Below, in pieces: positions 1 through 9,959 of a stretch of DNA of 64,000 bases. This DNA comes from Hymenobacter roseosalivarius DSM 11622 (GTDB lineage: Bacteria > Bacteroidota > Bacteroidia > Cytophagales > Hymenobacteraceae). A program made the translations under genes and the position numbers. The notes under the pieces were generated by a model, which saw only the letters and a program-made list of their open reading frames with translations, had not been told where the DNA came from and did no database searches. The stretch is taken from contig NZ_FWWW01000067.1 of NCBI RefSeq assembly GCF_900176135.1, forward strand, positions 25,289 through 89,288. The letters run 5' to 3'. Each line of letters opens with the position of its first letter. Position 1 is the stretch's first letter.

Positions 1-20
1 GCCATTTTTGGGTAGAAGTG

Positions 21-119
21 AGTACAGAGAGATGAGACATGAGACTATGCGCGACCAGCAATCTTAACAAGATTCGTTTTGTCATCTACTTTTCAACCCT
101 AATCTCACCTCTCTGTACT
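21..119. repeat. Imperfect inverted repeat upstream of mnmD
   Basis: Positions 21-37 and 103-119 are reverse complements with one mismatch (17 nt arms, 65 nt apart). The right arm ends two bases before the mnmD start codon, so a transcript through it could fold and hide the start. It may equally be a copy of a dispersed palindromic element. No Bacteroidota promoter box was recognised in this leader. Confidence 0.5.
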
Positions 120-120
120 T

Positions 121-804
121 ATGTCTGATTTAGAAGTTCGGATAACGCAGGACGGCTCCAGCACGCTGTACGTGCCGGCACTGGATGAGCACTACCACTC
201 CACCCACGGGGCCGTGCGGGAGGCGCGGCATGTATATCTGGCGGCGGGCCTAGAGCTGGCGCTGGCGGCTTCCGGGGGGCAAATTCGGGTGCTGGAAATC
301 GGTTTCGGCACTGGCCTGAACGCCCTCCTGACGTTGCAGCGCAGCCTGATTGCCCCCCAGCATATGCACTATGATACGCTGGAAAAACACCCCCTTCCGC
401 CAAGCGTTATTACTGATTTAGGCGTGGAGCGCTACATCCTGAATCCTGAGCTGCAGGAGTTTCATTACCAGCTGCACGCCGCGCCCTGGACTGAAGCCGT
501 GCGCATCACGCCCCGTTTCACCTTACGCAAGATTCACGCGGCCTTGCAGGACTTTCAGCTGCCGGCCACGCACTATCACGTTATCTACTTCGACGCCTTC
601 GCCCCCGAAAAGCAGCCCGATATGTGGACCGACGCGGTTTTTAGCCAGCTATCCGCTGCTACGGCTCCGGGGGGCATTTTGGTGAGCTATTGCGCCAAAG
701 GCAGCTTCCGGCGCAGCCTGAAAGCGGCGGGCTGGGCGGTAGAGAAAATTCCGGGGCCGCCCGGCAAGCGTGAGATGACGCGGGCCAGGAAGGGCAATGA
801 GTGA
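121..804 (+). CDS. mnmD: tRNA 5-methylaminomethyl-2-thiouridine methyltransferase (MnmD)
   Basis: A 227-residue SAM-dependent methyltransferase of the MnmD/DUF752 family, the stand-alone form of the methyltransferase half of MnmC. It would make the last methylation of mnm5s2U at the wobble position of tRNAs. Visible signatures are HYHSTHGA near residue 25, the SAM-binding loop EIGFGTGLNAL at about 60, YFDAFAPEKQP at about 158 and the C-terminal GPPGKREMTRA. The length is typical for the stand-alone enzyme. The ATG follows an inverted-repeat leader. The gene stands alone, followed by an AT-rich two-gene insert. The family call is firm; the activity is inferred from the family. Confidence 0.93.
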   Translation: MSDLEVRITQDGSSTLYVPALDEHYHSTHGAVREARHVYLAAGLELALAASGGQIRVLEIGFGTGLNALLTLQRSLIAPQHMHYDTLEKHPLPPSVITDLGVERYILNPELQEFHYQLHAAPWTEAVRITPRFTLRKIHAALQDFQLPATHYHVIYFDAFAPEKQPDMWTDAVFSQLSAATAPGGILVSYCAKGSFRRSLKAAGWAVEKIPGPPGKREMTRARKGNE

Positions 805-854
805 ATGGTAGAGATTATTAGCGTACTTGAACGTATAAATCAAATCATAGAATC

Positions 855-1307
855 ATGAAAAAGACCATTGTATTAATTTCCTGCGCCTCTCAGAAGCTGA
901 AGCACAAAGCAGAAGCTCAGGACTTGTACATAAGTCAAATTTTTAGGGCTAGCCTTGCGTATGCTAAAAGTTTGAATCCTGATAAAATTTTTATTCTCTC
1001 TGCTAAATATCATCTACTTAAACTAGATAATGTTATTGAGCACTACAATACAACACTAAGTAAAATCCCAGAAAATAAAAGGAAAGATGGTCTTATTGTC
1101 CTAAATTCAGATCAGAAGACAGAATGGGGAATACATGTTCTGAAGCAGTTATCTGAGCATACGAACTTAAGCAATGACGAATTCATATTTTTAGCTGGCC
1201 AAGAATACATTAAACCACTTAAAAATAGTATTGAAAATTTCAAAAATCCTCTAGAGGGCCTCAAGCCTGGACAAAGGTTAAAACACCTGAAAAACTGTTT
1301 AATATGA
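855..1307 (+). CDS. DUF6884-type protein of unknown function, first gene of an AT-rich pair
   Basis: A 150-residue protein that I recognise as DUF6884-like: an N-terminal LISCASQKL (S9, C10, S12, K14), ILSAKYHLL at 47-55, Y64 with a following TL, FLAGQEY at 112-118 and a closing P-L-x-G-L-x-x-G-x-R at 132-141. The conserved Ser/Cys/Lys and the SAKY and AGxxY motifs suggest an enzyme, but no reaction is established. A weak likeness to the CSxxK segment of archaeosine-synthase-type domains is inference only. It overlaps the next gene by four bases (ATGA), so the two are probably co-translated. Both are far richer in A+T than their flanks, a sign of horizontal acquisition. Confidence 0.7.
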   Translation: MKKTIVLISCASQKLKHKAEAQDLYISQIFRASLAYAKSLNPDKIFILSAKYHLLKLDNVIEHYNTTLSKIPENKRKDGLIVLNSDQKTEWGIHVLKQLSEHTNLSNDEFIFLAGQEYIKPLKNSIENFKNPLEGLKPGQRLKHLKNCLI

Positions 1308-1939
1308 GAAACGTCGTCTTAGAGATGCATCAACTACTTAGTGAACGCGAAAGATTTTATTTTCCGTTTAAAAAAAATATAGACAGAATACCGAATAATG
1401 GAATATATTTTCTTTTCGAAAAAGGAGAAACATACAAAGAATTTGATAGAGTGGTTAGAGTAGGAACTCATAATGGCCCAAATCGGCTATCGACCCGTCT
1501 CAATCAACATTTCTTAATACCGAAGAAAAACGGAAGCATTTTTAGAAAAAATATTGGTAGGTGTTTTTTAAATAAGGAACAAAACCCTTATTTAAAATAT
1601 TGGGAAATTGACACTACTTCGAGATTAAGTAGAAAAGTGAATGAGAATTTTATAGATAATATATTTGAAAAACAGTTAGAAGAAAGAATAAGTCATTATA
1701 TCCAAAATAATTTTTCGTTTTGCGTACTTCAAATAAATAACAAGGATGAAAGGCTTTTTTGGGAAAGCAGAATGATTTCAACTTTAGCGAAGGCTAAAGA
1801 TATAGAAGCATCTCAAGAATGGTTGGGGAGACATTCAACAAAAGAAAAAATAAGAGTAAGCGGTCTTTGGCAAGTGAACGAGCTTTATAAAGATTGTCTG
1901 ACAGAGACAGAATTTGATCAAATTAAATATAGTTTTTAG
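1304..1939 (+). CDS. GIY-YIG-like nuclease domain protein, second gene of the AT-rich pair
   Basis: A 211-residue protein with a divergent GIY-YIG layout: N-G-I-Y at 32-35, V-R-V-G-T-H at 51-56 in place of the YIG strand, R61 and R65, the acidic residue E154 in WESR, then WLGRH at 173-177 and SGLW at 186-189. In GIY-YIG nucleases the two tyrosine/glycine strands, an arginine and a glutamate form the active site, and these positions are mostly present. Strong A+T bias and an ATGA overlap with the DUF6884-type gene mark the two as one acquired unit. A role in DNA defence or repair is a guess. No transposase or integrase lies next to it. Confidence 0.62.
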   Translation: MRNVVLEMHQLLSERERFYFPFKKNIDRIPNNGIYFLFEKGETYKEFDRVVRVGTHNGPNRLSTRLNQHFLIPKKNGSIFRKNIGRCFLNKEQNPYLKYWEIDTTSRLSRKVNENFIDNIFEKQLEERISHYIQNNFSFCVLQINNKDERLFWESRMISTLAKAKDIEASQEWLGRHSTKEKIRVSGLWQVNELYKDCLTETEFDQIKYSF

Positions 1940-1977
1940 GTATTACCCCTATCTCATAACCTTCACCCATTGCCCCT

Positions 1978-3180
1978 ATGAGTCGCAAACTCCTTGAAAC
2001 CGATGGGCCGGACTGGGTAAAGCGGGGAATCATCAGCTCCGAGCAGCATCGGCAGCTACTGGAGCTATACCCCGATGATGCGCAGGCCATTGGTTTGCTG
2101 CCACTGCTGGGCAGTTTGCTGGTGGGCCTGAGCGCGCTGAGTCTGGTAGCGGCCAACTGGCAGGGGTTACCGGAGTGGCTGCGGATTGGGCTGCTGCTGG
2201 GGGGCTTTTTGGGCGCTTATGCCAGCGGCGAGTTTTTTCTGCGGCGCGGCAACAGCTCCGTGGGCATGGGCTTGGTGGGGCTTGGCCTGATCTTGTTCGG
2301 CGCGGCCATTATCCTGACCGGGCAGATGTACCAGCTCATTGGCTACGATGTAACCGGGCTGGTGGCCTGGGCCGTAGCGGGCACGCTGCTCACGTATCTG
2401 TACCGCAGCCGCTTCTTGTTTGTGCTGACCGTGGTGATTGGCGGCGTGGTGCAGGGCTACACCACCGGCCAACTGGGCGCGTTCAGCTACGCGGCGGCGG
2501 TGCTCACGGCCGGCGGGTTGGGCTACTATTGGTGGCGACGACCCGATGTGGTGCTGGGCGGCGTGCTGGCCAGCGGGCTGCTCTGGCAGACGGGCTTGCT
2601 TATCGGGCATCTGCACGCCAAAATCACCTGGTTTTTTGTGCCGGCCATGCTCATTTACGCCGCCGGCGACTGGCAAACCGACCGGCCAGCCGGCCGCGCC
2701 CTGCAAGGTCCGCCCCTGATTACCGCCTTTCTGTTTATGCTGGGGCTGGCCCTTTATGGGGAGGTAGGCAGCTACGCGGGCATGTTGCGGCCGCCGCTGC
2801 TGGCGTATCTGGTGGCGCTGCTGCTGGTATTGGCTCTCTCCCTGACCGGCAAGCGGACCCGGGACCGAATGGGCAGCGCTACCGATTGGCTGCTGCTGCT
2901 GCCTGGCTTCTATCTGCCGGGCGGCCTGCCGCTGGCCGTGGCTTCGCTGGTGGTGCTGTACGCGTACTCCGGGGCCGTATTGTGGCGGGCGCAAGCCGAG
3001 CAGAACCCCGACCGCGTGACGCTGGGGACCATTTTATTTATCCTGACCACGATGGTTGCCTACTTCAAGCTGACCTGGGAATTCATGGATAAGTCGCTCT
3101 TCTTCCTCTGCGGCGGCGTGCTTTTGCTAGGATTGAGCTGGTACCTACGGCGGCGCAATGCCCGCGCCAGCAGCCGATAA
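1978..3180 (+). CDS. DUF2157 domain membrane protein
   Basis: A 400-residue inner-membrane protein. The first 40 residues are soluble and helical (a region with SEQHRQLLELYPDD), followed by around ten hydrophobic segments from residue 40 to the end, and a short basic tail. This is the architecture of the DUF2157 family, for which no function is known. The next gene encodes a GDYXXLXY protein, its usual partner in Bacteroidota and Proteobacteria, which supports the call. The ATG at 1978 lies 38 bases after the AT-rich insert, where the base composition returns to that of the chromosome. Confidence 0.85.
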   Translation: MSRKLLETDGPDWVKRGIISSEQHRQLLELYPDDAQAIGLLPLLGSLLVGLSALSLVAANWQGLPEWLRIGLLLGGFLGAYASGEFFLRRGNSSVGMGLVGLGLILFGAAIILTGQMYQLIGYDVTGLVAWAVAGTLLTYLYRSRFLFVLTVVIGGVVQGYTTGQLGAFSYAAAVLTAGGLGYYWWRRPDVVLGGVLASGLLWQTGLLIGHLHAKITWFFVPAMLIYAAGDWQTDRPAGRALQGPPLITAFLFMLGLALYGEVGSYAGMLRPPLLAYLVALLLVLALSLTGKRTRDRMGSATDWLLLLPGFYLPGGLPLAVASLVVLYAYSGAVLWRAQAEQNPDRVTLGTILFILTTMVAYFKLTWEFMDKSLFFLCGGVLLLGLSWYLRRRNARASSR

Positions 3181-3202
3181 TTCACTTTACCAACTCCCGG
3201 CT

Positions 3203-3778
3203 ATGTTCTCGCTTTTATCTGATCAGGTACCCCTAGCCCGGCGGCGGCGCTTGTTGATGCTGACGATCCTGGCGCAGGTGCTGTTTATCGTGGCCGTAGC
3301 GGCGGCGGGCTACGCTACCACGGCCTACGGGCGCACCATTAGGCTGCGCACCACGCCCATCGATCCGCGCGACCTGCTCTACGGCGATTATGTCATTCTA
3401 AATTATACCATCAGTCAGCTACCTGCCTCTTTATGGCGGGAGCCCGGCCCGCGCCCGCGTCGTGGCGACCCCGTGTACGTCGTACTTCGGCCGGCCGGCG
3501 AGGCGTACGAAGCGGTGCGGGTGTACGCTAAAAAACCCGACGTGCCCGCCGACCAGGTAGTGCTGCGCGGCTGGGTAGCCGACGGGTGGCGGCGCACGCT
3601 GCGCATTCGCTACAACCTGGAGCGCTATTACGTGCCCGAAGGCACCGGCCGGGAGCTGGAGCGCCGCGGGGCTCGCAAGCCCCTGCTTGTCAATATTAGT
3701 ATTGCTCCCTGGGGTCAGGCCCGCATTACAGGGGTAAAAACAATTGTTTCAGACAGCTTGGCTACACCGCGTCGCTAA
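3203..3778 (+). CDS. GDYXXLXY domain protein
   Basis: A membrane-anchored protein of about 191 residues. One N-terminal transmembrane helix is followed by an extracytoplasmic domain with the signature DPRDLLYGDYVILNY, which defines the GDYXXLXY family. The family has no assigned reaction; it accompanies DUF2157/DUF4401 membrane proteins. An in-frame ATG at 3158 would overlap the DUF2157 gene by 23 bases. I prefer the ATG at 3203, which gives a short basic leader before the helix and avoids the overlap. Its stop codon overlaps convergently that of the cyclo-ligase gene by three bases. Confidence 0.82.
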   Translation: MFSLLSDQVPLARRRRLLMLTILAQVLFIVAVAAAGYATTAYGRTIRLRTTPIDPRDLLYGDYVILNYTISQLPASLWREPGPRPRRGDPVYVVLRPAGEAYEAVRVYAKKPDVPADQVVLRGWVADGWRRTLRIRYNLERYYVPEGTGRELERRGARKPLLVNISIAPWGQARITGVKTIVSDSLATPRR

Positions 3779-4350
3779 TTAAACTGCCATATTCGTTCCG
3801 GGGTGACACAAGCCGTCAGCGCCTGGTCGTTGGGGTCTATATCCGTAATCTGAGCAATGGGTGGCTCAAGCGACAGCCCAATACGCTGCGCATCCGGGCG
3901 ACACTGCTGTAGAAAACGGTCGTAGAAGCCTTTGCCGTACCCTACCCGGTTGCCGGCCAGGTCGCAGGCCAACAGCGGGACAAGCACCGCATCGAAGGCT
4001 GTGGGGGGCATTTCTGCAGCATCTACCGGCTCCGGTATTCCCCAGTGATTGGCAACCAGCGGCGTCTGGGGTGTAAGGTGGTAGTGGCGCAGGGTTTTGC
4101 CATCATTCTGCACCACGGGCACGGCCAGCTGCACTAGCGGAAACTCAGCCCAGATTCGTTGAATGATAAGCCAGGTATCGGGCTCGTGCTGCTGCGCGAT
4201 GGGCAGAAATACGTGCAGCCAACGCCACCCCGCCACGGGAAAACCGCTGAAAAACTGCTGACTGAGCAAGGTGCTCCGCCGCTCTACTTCTGCCGCAGAC
4301 AGCGCCCGGCGGCGAGCTAAGAATGTGCGTCGAATCTCGGCTTTTAGCAT
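3775..4350 (-). CDS. 5-formyltetrahydrofolate cyclo-ligase
   Basis: A 191-residue cytosolic enzyme of the FTHFS/5-FCL family, which converts 5-formyl-THF to 5,10-methenyl-THF with ATP. Features are the basic N-terminal helix (EIRRTFLARRRAL), the HVFLPIAQQHEPDTW segment at about 50, and the family's C-terminal loop GNRVGYGKGFYDRFL at about 135-149, which binds the nucleotide phosphate. Length matches the family. The gene converges on the GDYXXLXY gene with a shared stop region. It is usually annotated as fthC or ygfA; I leave the symbol blank because usage varies. Confidence 0.9.
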   Translation of the reverse strand: MLKAEIRRTFLARRRALSAAEVERRSTLLSQQFFSGFPVAGWRWLHVFLPIAQQHEPDTWLIIQRIWAEFPLVQLAVPVVQNDGKTLRHYHLTPQTPLVANHWGIPEPVDAAEMPPTAFDAVLVPLLACDLAGNRVGYGKGFYDRFLQQCRPDAQRIGLSLEPPIAQITDIDPNDQALTACVTPERIWQFN

Positions 4351-4412
4351 AAATAAACAAGCAAAAAGCTACCCAGGCCCATTCAAACACAACTGGTTTC
4401 CTGATTCGAGGC

Positions 4413-5990
4413 TTACTTTTCCTCCAGCACCGTAAACTCCAGCGCCAGCGGATCGAAGGCGTCGAGAAGCTGCTGGATAAACGCGGGGTTGTTGATGAGA
4501 ATGCTCAGCACGTTGTCTGCGCGCTCCTGCAGGTCGCCGTTAGGGAAAAGCTTGTCTTTGAGAGCGGTAAGCTGATTATACACCGTCTCGTGCTTGTTTT
4601 CGGCGGCTTTGCTCAGGCGCTTTTCCAGGTTGCCGAGGCCGGCGGCAGCCTTTTGCGCTTCGGCGGCCACGGTCTTTACCAGCGTAGGGTCGAGGCGCTG
4701 CGCGAGGTCGGTTATTTCCTTAAAAATGCCCCCCAGCGCCTCCTGCTGCACTGTCAGACTCACTTCTTCCTGGCCCAATTTGCCCCCCACCTGCTTTTTC
4801 AGCTCCGGCAAGGGCTGGAATAAGTCGGCGGCCGTCAGCCCCAGCTTGCGCAGCTTGCCGGCGTTGGGCTTGCTCACGTACAGGCCCGAATTGCGCAGCA
4901 AAAGCACTGGGAACGGCACCTTATTATCGGCAAACACCTGCCGGAGTTGAAACCAATAAGCCACTTCCGCGCCGCCGCTGATGTAGCACAGGTTGGGCAG
5001 CAGCAGCTCCTGATACAGCGGCCGTAGCACCACATTAGGGCTGAAGCACTCGGGCTGCTCACGGGCTAGGGCCAGCAGCTCGTCGGGATGGTAGCGCCGG
5101 TCGGTATTGCGCACTACCAGCTCGTCGCCGTCGGGCTCGATGCGCTCCCGCCGGCCTTCGTCGGTCAGAAAAAACAGGTTGAGTGGGCGAGCGTACACCT
5201 GGGGCTTGTAGCCGGCGGCCGTGAGCTGCTCGTTGGTGGCCTGCACTGCCCTAAACGACGCCTGCGCTCTGATTTCCTGCTCCAACACGGGTACCAGGGC
5301 CTGCTTGAGCGCGGGCGCGTCGGCATCCAGACACAGCAGGCCCGTGTCGCCAAATAGCTCCGTCACGAGCTGGCGGGTGGCGGCGGCCAGCGTGGGAGCC
5401 GTCTGGTACGCTCCGGCAAAAGCGGCCGGCACGTCGGCCGACAGCTGGCTAAGCACCTGATCCTTCAGGCCGTCGAGTGGCATCCGGCCGACGGGGCCGC
5501 CTACGTTGTCGCTCTCCCAGGCGTAGCGCTTGCCAAACAGGGTGAAGTGGTTTATTTCGGCGAAGTCGTGGTCTTCAGTAGCCATCCAGTACAAGGGCAC
5601 AAAGTCGTGCTGCGGGTACGCTTGCTTTAGCTGCCGGCTGAGCTTGATGGTGGTTATGATCTTGTAAATAAAATACAGCGGCCCGGTGAATAAGTTGAGC
5701 TGATGGCCCGTGGTGACGGTGAACGTAGTAGGCTGGGCCAGCAAATCAAGGCTGGTGGCCACGGTGGGGGGCAAATCTGCCCCCCGGTACTGCTCCCGTA
5801 CGCTGGCCACCAGCCGGGCGCGGCTGTCAGCGGAGTAGCTGGCTTGCTTTTCCTCCATTTGCCCCCCAAAAGCCTCTAAAGAGGGAAATCGGTGGTAAAA
5901 AGGCTGTAGCGCCGCGTGCTGGGCCAAATAATCGGTAACTAACGCGGAAAAAGCACCGGTGGCGACGTAAGGAAGGGTGGTCACATGCAT
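4413..5990 (-). CDS. bshC: Bacillithiol biosynthesis cysteine-adding enzyme BshC
   Basis: A 525-residue protein of the BshC family, which adds cysteine to GlcN-malate in the last step of bacillithiol synthesis. Seen are TVTTGHQLNLFTGPLYFIYK at about 95-115, DHDFAEINHF, the motif SGGAEVAYWFQL and a C-terminal coiled coil (about 420-480). An earlier in-frame start exists at 6068, but the ATG at 5990 gives the family's usual N terminus. A box resembling TAnTTTG lies at 6032-6038. A bacillithiol-linked ytxJ gene lies elsewhere at 41812, so the organism probably uses bacillithiol as its low-molecular-weight thiol. Confidence 0.93.
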   Translation of the reverse strand: MHVTTLPYVATGAFSALVTDYLAQHAALQPFYHRFPSLEAFGGQMEEKQASYSADSRARLVASVREQYRGADLPPTVATSLDLLAQPTTFTVTTGHQLNLFTGPLYFIYKIITTIKLSRQLKQAYPQHDFVPLYWMATEDHDFAEINHFTLFGKRYAWESDNVGGPVGRMPLDGLKDQVLSQLSADVPAAFAGAYQTAPTLAAATRQLVTELFGDTGLLCLDADAPALKQALVPVLEQEIRAQASFRAVQATNEQLTAAGYKPQVYARPLNLFFLTDEGRRERIEPDGDELVVRNTDRRYHPDELLALAREQPECFSPNVVLRPLYQELLLPNLCYISGGAEVAYWFQLRQVFADNKVPFPVLLLRNSGLYVSKPNAGKLRKLGLTAADLFQPLPELKKQVGGKLGQEEVSLTVQQEALGGIFKEITDLAQRLDPTLVKTVAAEAQKAAAGLGNLEKRLSKAAENKHETVYNQLTALKDKLFPNGDLQERADNVLSILINNPAFIQQLLDAFDPLALEFTVLEEK

Positions 5991-6187
5991 GGTTGAAGTC
6001 CTGATAAGCTGGTTTAACCAGCGAAGCCCGACAAAGTAACGGGCTATTTCCGGAGTTGCCCGGGCCAACCACCCGAATTCGGTTACCAGCGCCTCGAAAC
6101 GTCAGCCATTTATTCGTACAAGTATATCAACGCTGTATTCGACCTTCAGTAAATTAGCCTCGTCTTTAGCCCATTTTGTCTCGCTGC

Positions 6188-7366
6188 ATGGCTCCACGTC
6201 CTTACTTTCCCAACCTCGACGGCTTACGGACGGTGGCGTGCCTGGCCGTTTTCCTTCTGCACAGCTTCATCAACCTGCCCAGCCCGGAGGTGCAGTCGAC
6301 GGCAGCCTACCGCTACGGTCTGAATGCGCTGAGTACGGGCCATGTGGGGGTCAATTTCTTCTTCGTGCTGTCCGGCTTTCTCATCACCTATCTGCTTCTG
6401 GATGAGGAAAACAACTGGGGCCGCTACAATATCCCGGCATTTTATCGTCGCCGCATTGTGCGCATCTGGCCTTTGTATTACGCCTGTGTAGCCTTTGGCT
6501 TTCTGGTGATGCCCTGGATAAAAATCAGGAGTGGGCAGGACTGGAACGAGGTTGCCAGCCCGCTTTACTACCTCACCTTTCTGGCTAATATGGCGCTGTT
6601 TCACGATGGCGGCGATGCTACGGCCTTCAATCTGAGTGTGCTGTGGTCGGTGGCCATTGAGGAACAGTTTTACCTGTTCTGGCCCCTACTCCTGCTGCTA
6701 TTTCGCCGCGCCCGGCCGGCGCTATTTTTCCTGCTTATCGCCTCATCCCTGGCCTTCCGCTACCTGTACCGCCTGGACGGCGACGTGCTTTACCAGCACA
6801 CCTTTTCCGTTCTCTCCGACCTGGTTATGGGTGGAGGCGCGGCCTGGCTGGCTTTCCACCGGCCGGGTTTTCGGGCCTGGGTGAGCAGCTGGTCCCGGCT
6901 GGCTATCGTGGTGGGCTACCTGGTAGGAATAGCTCTCATTCTGGCCCAGGAGCACGTACTGACCGGGCCTGTGCTGCTGACCGGGCGCCGGGTAGTGTTG
7001 GGCTTATTCTTCGTGTTTGTAGTTCTGGAGCAGAACTATGCCACGGAATCTTTCTATAAGATGAGCCGCAACCGTTTCCTCACGTATTGGGGCACCTATA
7101 CGTATGGCTTCTATTGCCTCCACCCTATTGGCCTGCAAATAGCGCTGATAGCGGTGCGCCGCTTCTGGCCCGGCCCCGAGGATCTGGGCTTCGTACTGGT
7201 TTACTCTTTGCTCGCGCTGCTGATCAGCGCCGCCATGGCCTGGGTAAGCTACCATTACTTCGAAACGCCTTTCCTGCGCCTGAAAGGCCGGTCGCGCACC
7301 GCCACGCCCATCCCATCAGCCGCCAAGCCTATCCTGGCACCAGCTTCGGTGGCAGGCGAAAAGTAG
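6188..7366 (+). CDS. Acyltransferase 3 family membrane protein
   Basis: A polytopic protein of about 392 residues of the acyltransferase-3 (OafA/OatA) family, which moves acyl groups across the membrane onto sugars of surface polysaccharides or lipids. The N terminus carries the family's FPNLDGLRTVACLAVFLLHS with the catalytic-region His, then VNFFFVLSGFLITYLLL, FYRRRIVRIWPLYY and WSVAIEEQFYLFWPL. About ten membrane helices follow. The ORF opens with TTG at 6176; the ATG at 6188 is the better start. The substrate cannot be told from sequence, and no polysaccharide cluster surrounds it. Confidence 0.88.
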   Translation: MAPRPYFPNLDGLRTVACLAVFLLHSFINLPSPEVQSTAAYRYGLNALSTGHVGVNFFFVLSGFLITYLLLDEENNWGRYNIPAFYRRRIVRIWPLYYACVAFGFLVMPWIKIRSGQDWNEVASPLYYLTFLANMALFHDGGDATAFNLSVLWSVAIEEQFYLFWPLLLLLFRRARPALFFLLIASSLAFRYLYRLDGDVLYQHTFSVLSDLVMGGGAAWLAFHRPGFRAWVSSWSRLAIVVGYLVGIALILAQEHVLTGPVLLTGRRVVLGLFFVFVVLEQNYATESFYKMSRNRFLTYWGTYTYGFYCLHPIGLQIALIAVRRFWPGPEDLGFVLVYSLLALLISAAMAWVSYHYFETPFLRLKGRSRTATPIPSAAKPILAPASVAGEK

Positions 7367-7421
7367 CTAAGAGCTTTTACTGATGCCGGGGGGCTTTTTA
7401 TTCGCGGTTTAGCGGGCCAGT

Positions 7422-8738
7422 TTAACGCACCAGCGTGCCATATAAATCAAAGTCCGAAGCGTCGTGAATGAGCACCGGCGCGAAGTCGCCTAGGCGTACG
7501 TGCGTATCGGGGGTGGCGGCTACCAGTACTTCGTTGTCTACTTCGGGCGAATCAAACTCGGTGCGGCCCACGAAGTAGCCGCTTTCCTTGCGGTCAAACA
7601 GCACCTTGTAGGTCTGGCCAACTTTCTGTTCGTTCAGCTCCATCGAAATGCCCTGCTGCAACTCCATGATCTGGTCGGCGCGCTCCTGCTTCAGCTCGGC
7701 GGGCACGTCGTCGGCCAGGGAGTGAGAGTGGGTATTTTCCTCGTGCGAATAGGTGAAAATGCCCAGGCGGTCGAAGCGCGTACGCTCCACGAAGTCGTAC
7801 AGCTCGTCAAAATCCTGCTCGGTTTCGCCGGGGTGGCCGGCAATAAGTGTAGTGCGCAGGGCGATATCCGGCACGCGCTGACGCATCGTATCTACCAGTT
7901 CTATTGTGCGGCGCTTACTAATACCCCGCCGCATCGTTTTCAGCATGTTATCCGAAATATGCTGCAAGGGCATATCCAGGTACTTGCAAATATTCGAGCG
8001 CTCGGCCATTACATCCAGCGCATCCAGCGGAAATTGCGACGGATACGCGTACTGTAGCCGAATCCATTCGATGCCGTTTACGTCGGACAGGTTGCGGAGC
8101 AGATCAGCCAATTTCCGCTCGCCGTAGGCTTGCAGACCGTAGTAGGTCAGGTCCTGGGCAATGAGAATCAGCTCCTTGGTGCCCATGGAAGCCAGGCGCT
8201 TCGCCTCGCGTACCAGGTCTTCCAGGGGCCGGTCTACGTGCTTACCACGCATGAGCGGAATGGCGCAGAACGAGCAGGGCCGGTTGCAGCCCTCGGCAAT
8301 CTTGAAGTAAGCGTAGTGCGAAGGCGTCGTGATCAGGCGCTCGCCCACCAGCTCGTGCTTGTAGTCGGCCTCCAGCGTCTTGAGCAGCTGGGGCAGCTCC
8401 AGGGTGCCGAAATAGGCATCGACCTGCGGAATCTCTACTTCCAAATCGGCCTTGTAGCGCTGCGACAGGCAGCCGGTCACGTAGAGCTTCTCCAGGCGGC
8501 CAGCCTCCTTCTCGTCGGCGTAGCGCAGAATGGTGTCGATGCTTTCCTGCTTGGCGTTATCAATAAAGCCGCAGGTATTGATAATCACGATGTTGGCGTC
8601 GTTGGTCGTCGCCTCGTGGGTTACGTCGAACTGATTGGCCCGGAGCTGCCCCATGAGTACCTCCGAGTCGACCACGTTCTTGGAGCAGCCCAGCGTGATA
8701 ACGTTTACTTTATTGGCCCCCTGACTTCTGACTTTCAT
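7422..8738 (-). CDS. rimO: Ribosomal protein S12 methylthiotransferase RimO
   Basis: A 438-residue radical-SAM methylthiotransferase that modifies an aspartate of ribosomal protein S12. The N-terminal UPF0004 domain shows VITLGCSKNVVDSE (Cys18) and INTCGF; the radical-SAM cluster site is EGCNRPCSFCAIP at about 145-157; a C-terminal TRAM domain closes the protein. SKNxVDSE separates RimO from MiaB. The ORF extends to 8819, but the ATG at 8738 gives the normal family N terminus. It lies downstream of ftsY on the same strand, with about 115 bases between them, the usual Bacteroidota order. Confidence 0.95.
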   Translation of the reverse strand: MKVRSQGANKVNVITLGCSKNVVDSEVLMGQLRANQFDVTHEATTNDANIVIINTCGFIDNAKQESIDTILRYADEKEAGRLEKLYVTGCLSQRYKADLEVEIPQVDAYFGTLELPQLLKTLEADYKHELVGERLITTPSHYAYFKIAEGCNRPCSFCAIPLMRGKHVDRPLEDLVREAKRLASMGTKELILIAQDLTYYGLQAYGERKLADLLRNLSDVNGIEWIRLQYAYPSQFPLDALDVMAERSNICKYLDMPLQHISDNMLKTMRRGISKRRTIELVDTMRQRVPDIALRTTLIAGHPGETEQDFDELYDFVERTRFDRLGIFTYSHEENTHSHSLADDVPAELKQERADQIMELQQGISMELNEQKVGQTYKVLFDRKESGYFVGRTEFDSPEVDNEVLVAATPDTHVRLGDFAPVLIHDASDFDLYGTLVR

Positions 8739-8852
8739 GTAGATGCTGTAGCGCGAACTTTTAGTTTGCGTATCGTTGAACGGTGCGCGTAGGTGGGATA
8801 GTTCAGGCGGCGCGGACAAAACGCGAACTAAGAGTGCGCGCTACACCATGCC

Positions 8853-9830
<978 letters not shown>

Positions 9831-9840
9831 GAGTGAGGAA

Positions 9841-9950
9841 GTAGGGGCGCGTCGCACGCGCCCGGCGTTGAACGATAATTACCGCATGGCTACCGTTTCA
9901 AAATCGTTCAACGGGTGGTTCAACGACGGGCGCGTGCGACGCGCCCCTAC
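9841..9950. repeat. Perfect 24-nt inverted repeat element between ftsY and the DUF4295 gene
   Basis: Positions 9841-9864 and 9927-9950 are exact reverse complements (24/24, GC-rich). A second nested pair, CGTTGAACGAT at 9866-9876 and ATCGTTCAACG at 9903-9913, is also perfect, and GGTTCAACGA is repeated at 9917-9926. The whole 110 nt can fold into one long stem. It looks like a dispersed palindromic (REP/MITE-like) element inserted in the ftsY leader. No second copy was found in this window. Confidence 0.75.
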
Positions 9951-9959
9951 ATACAACGC

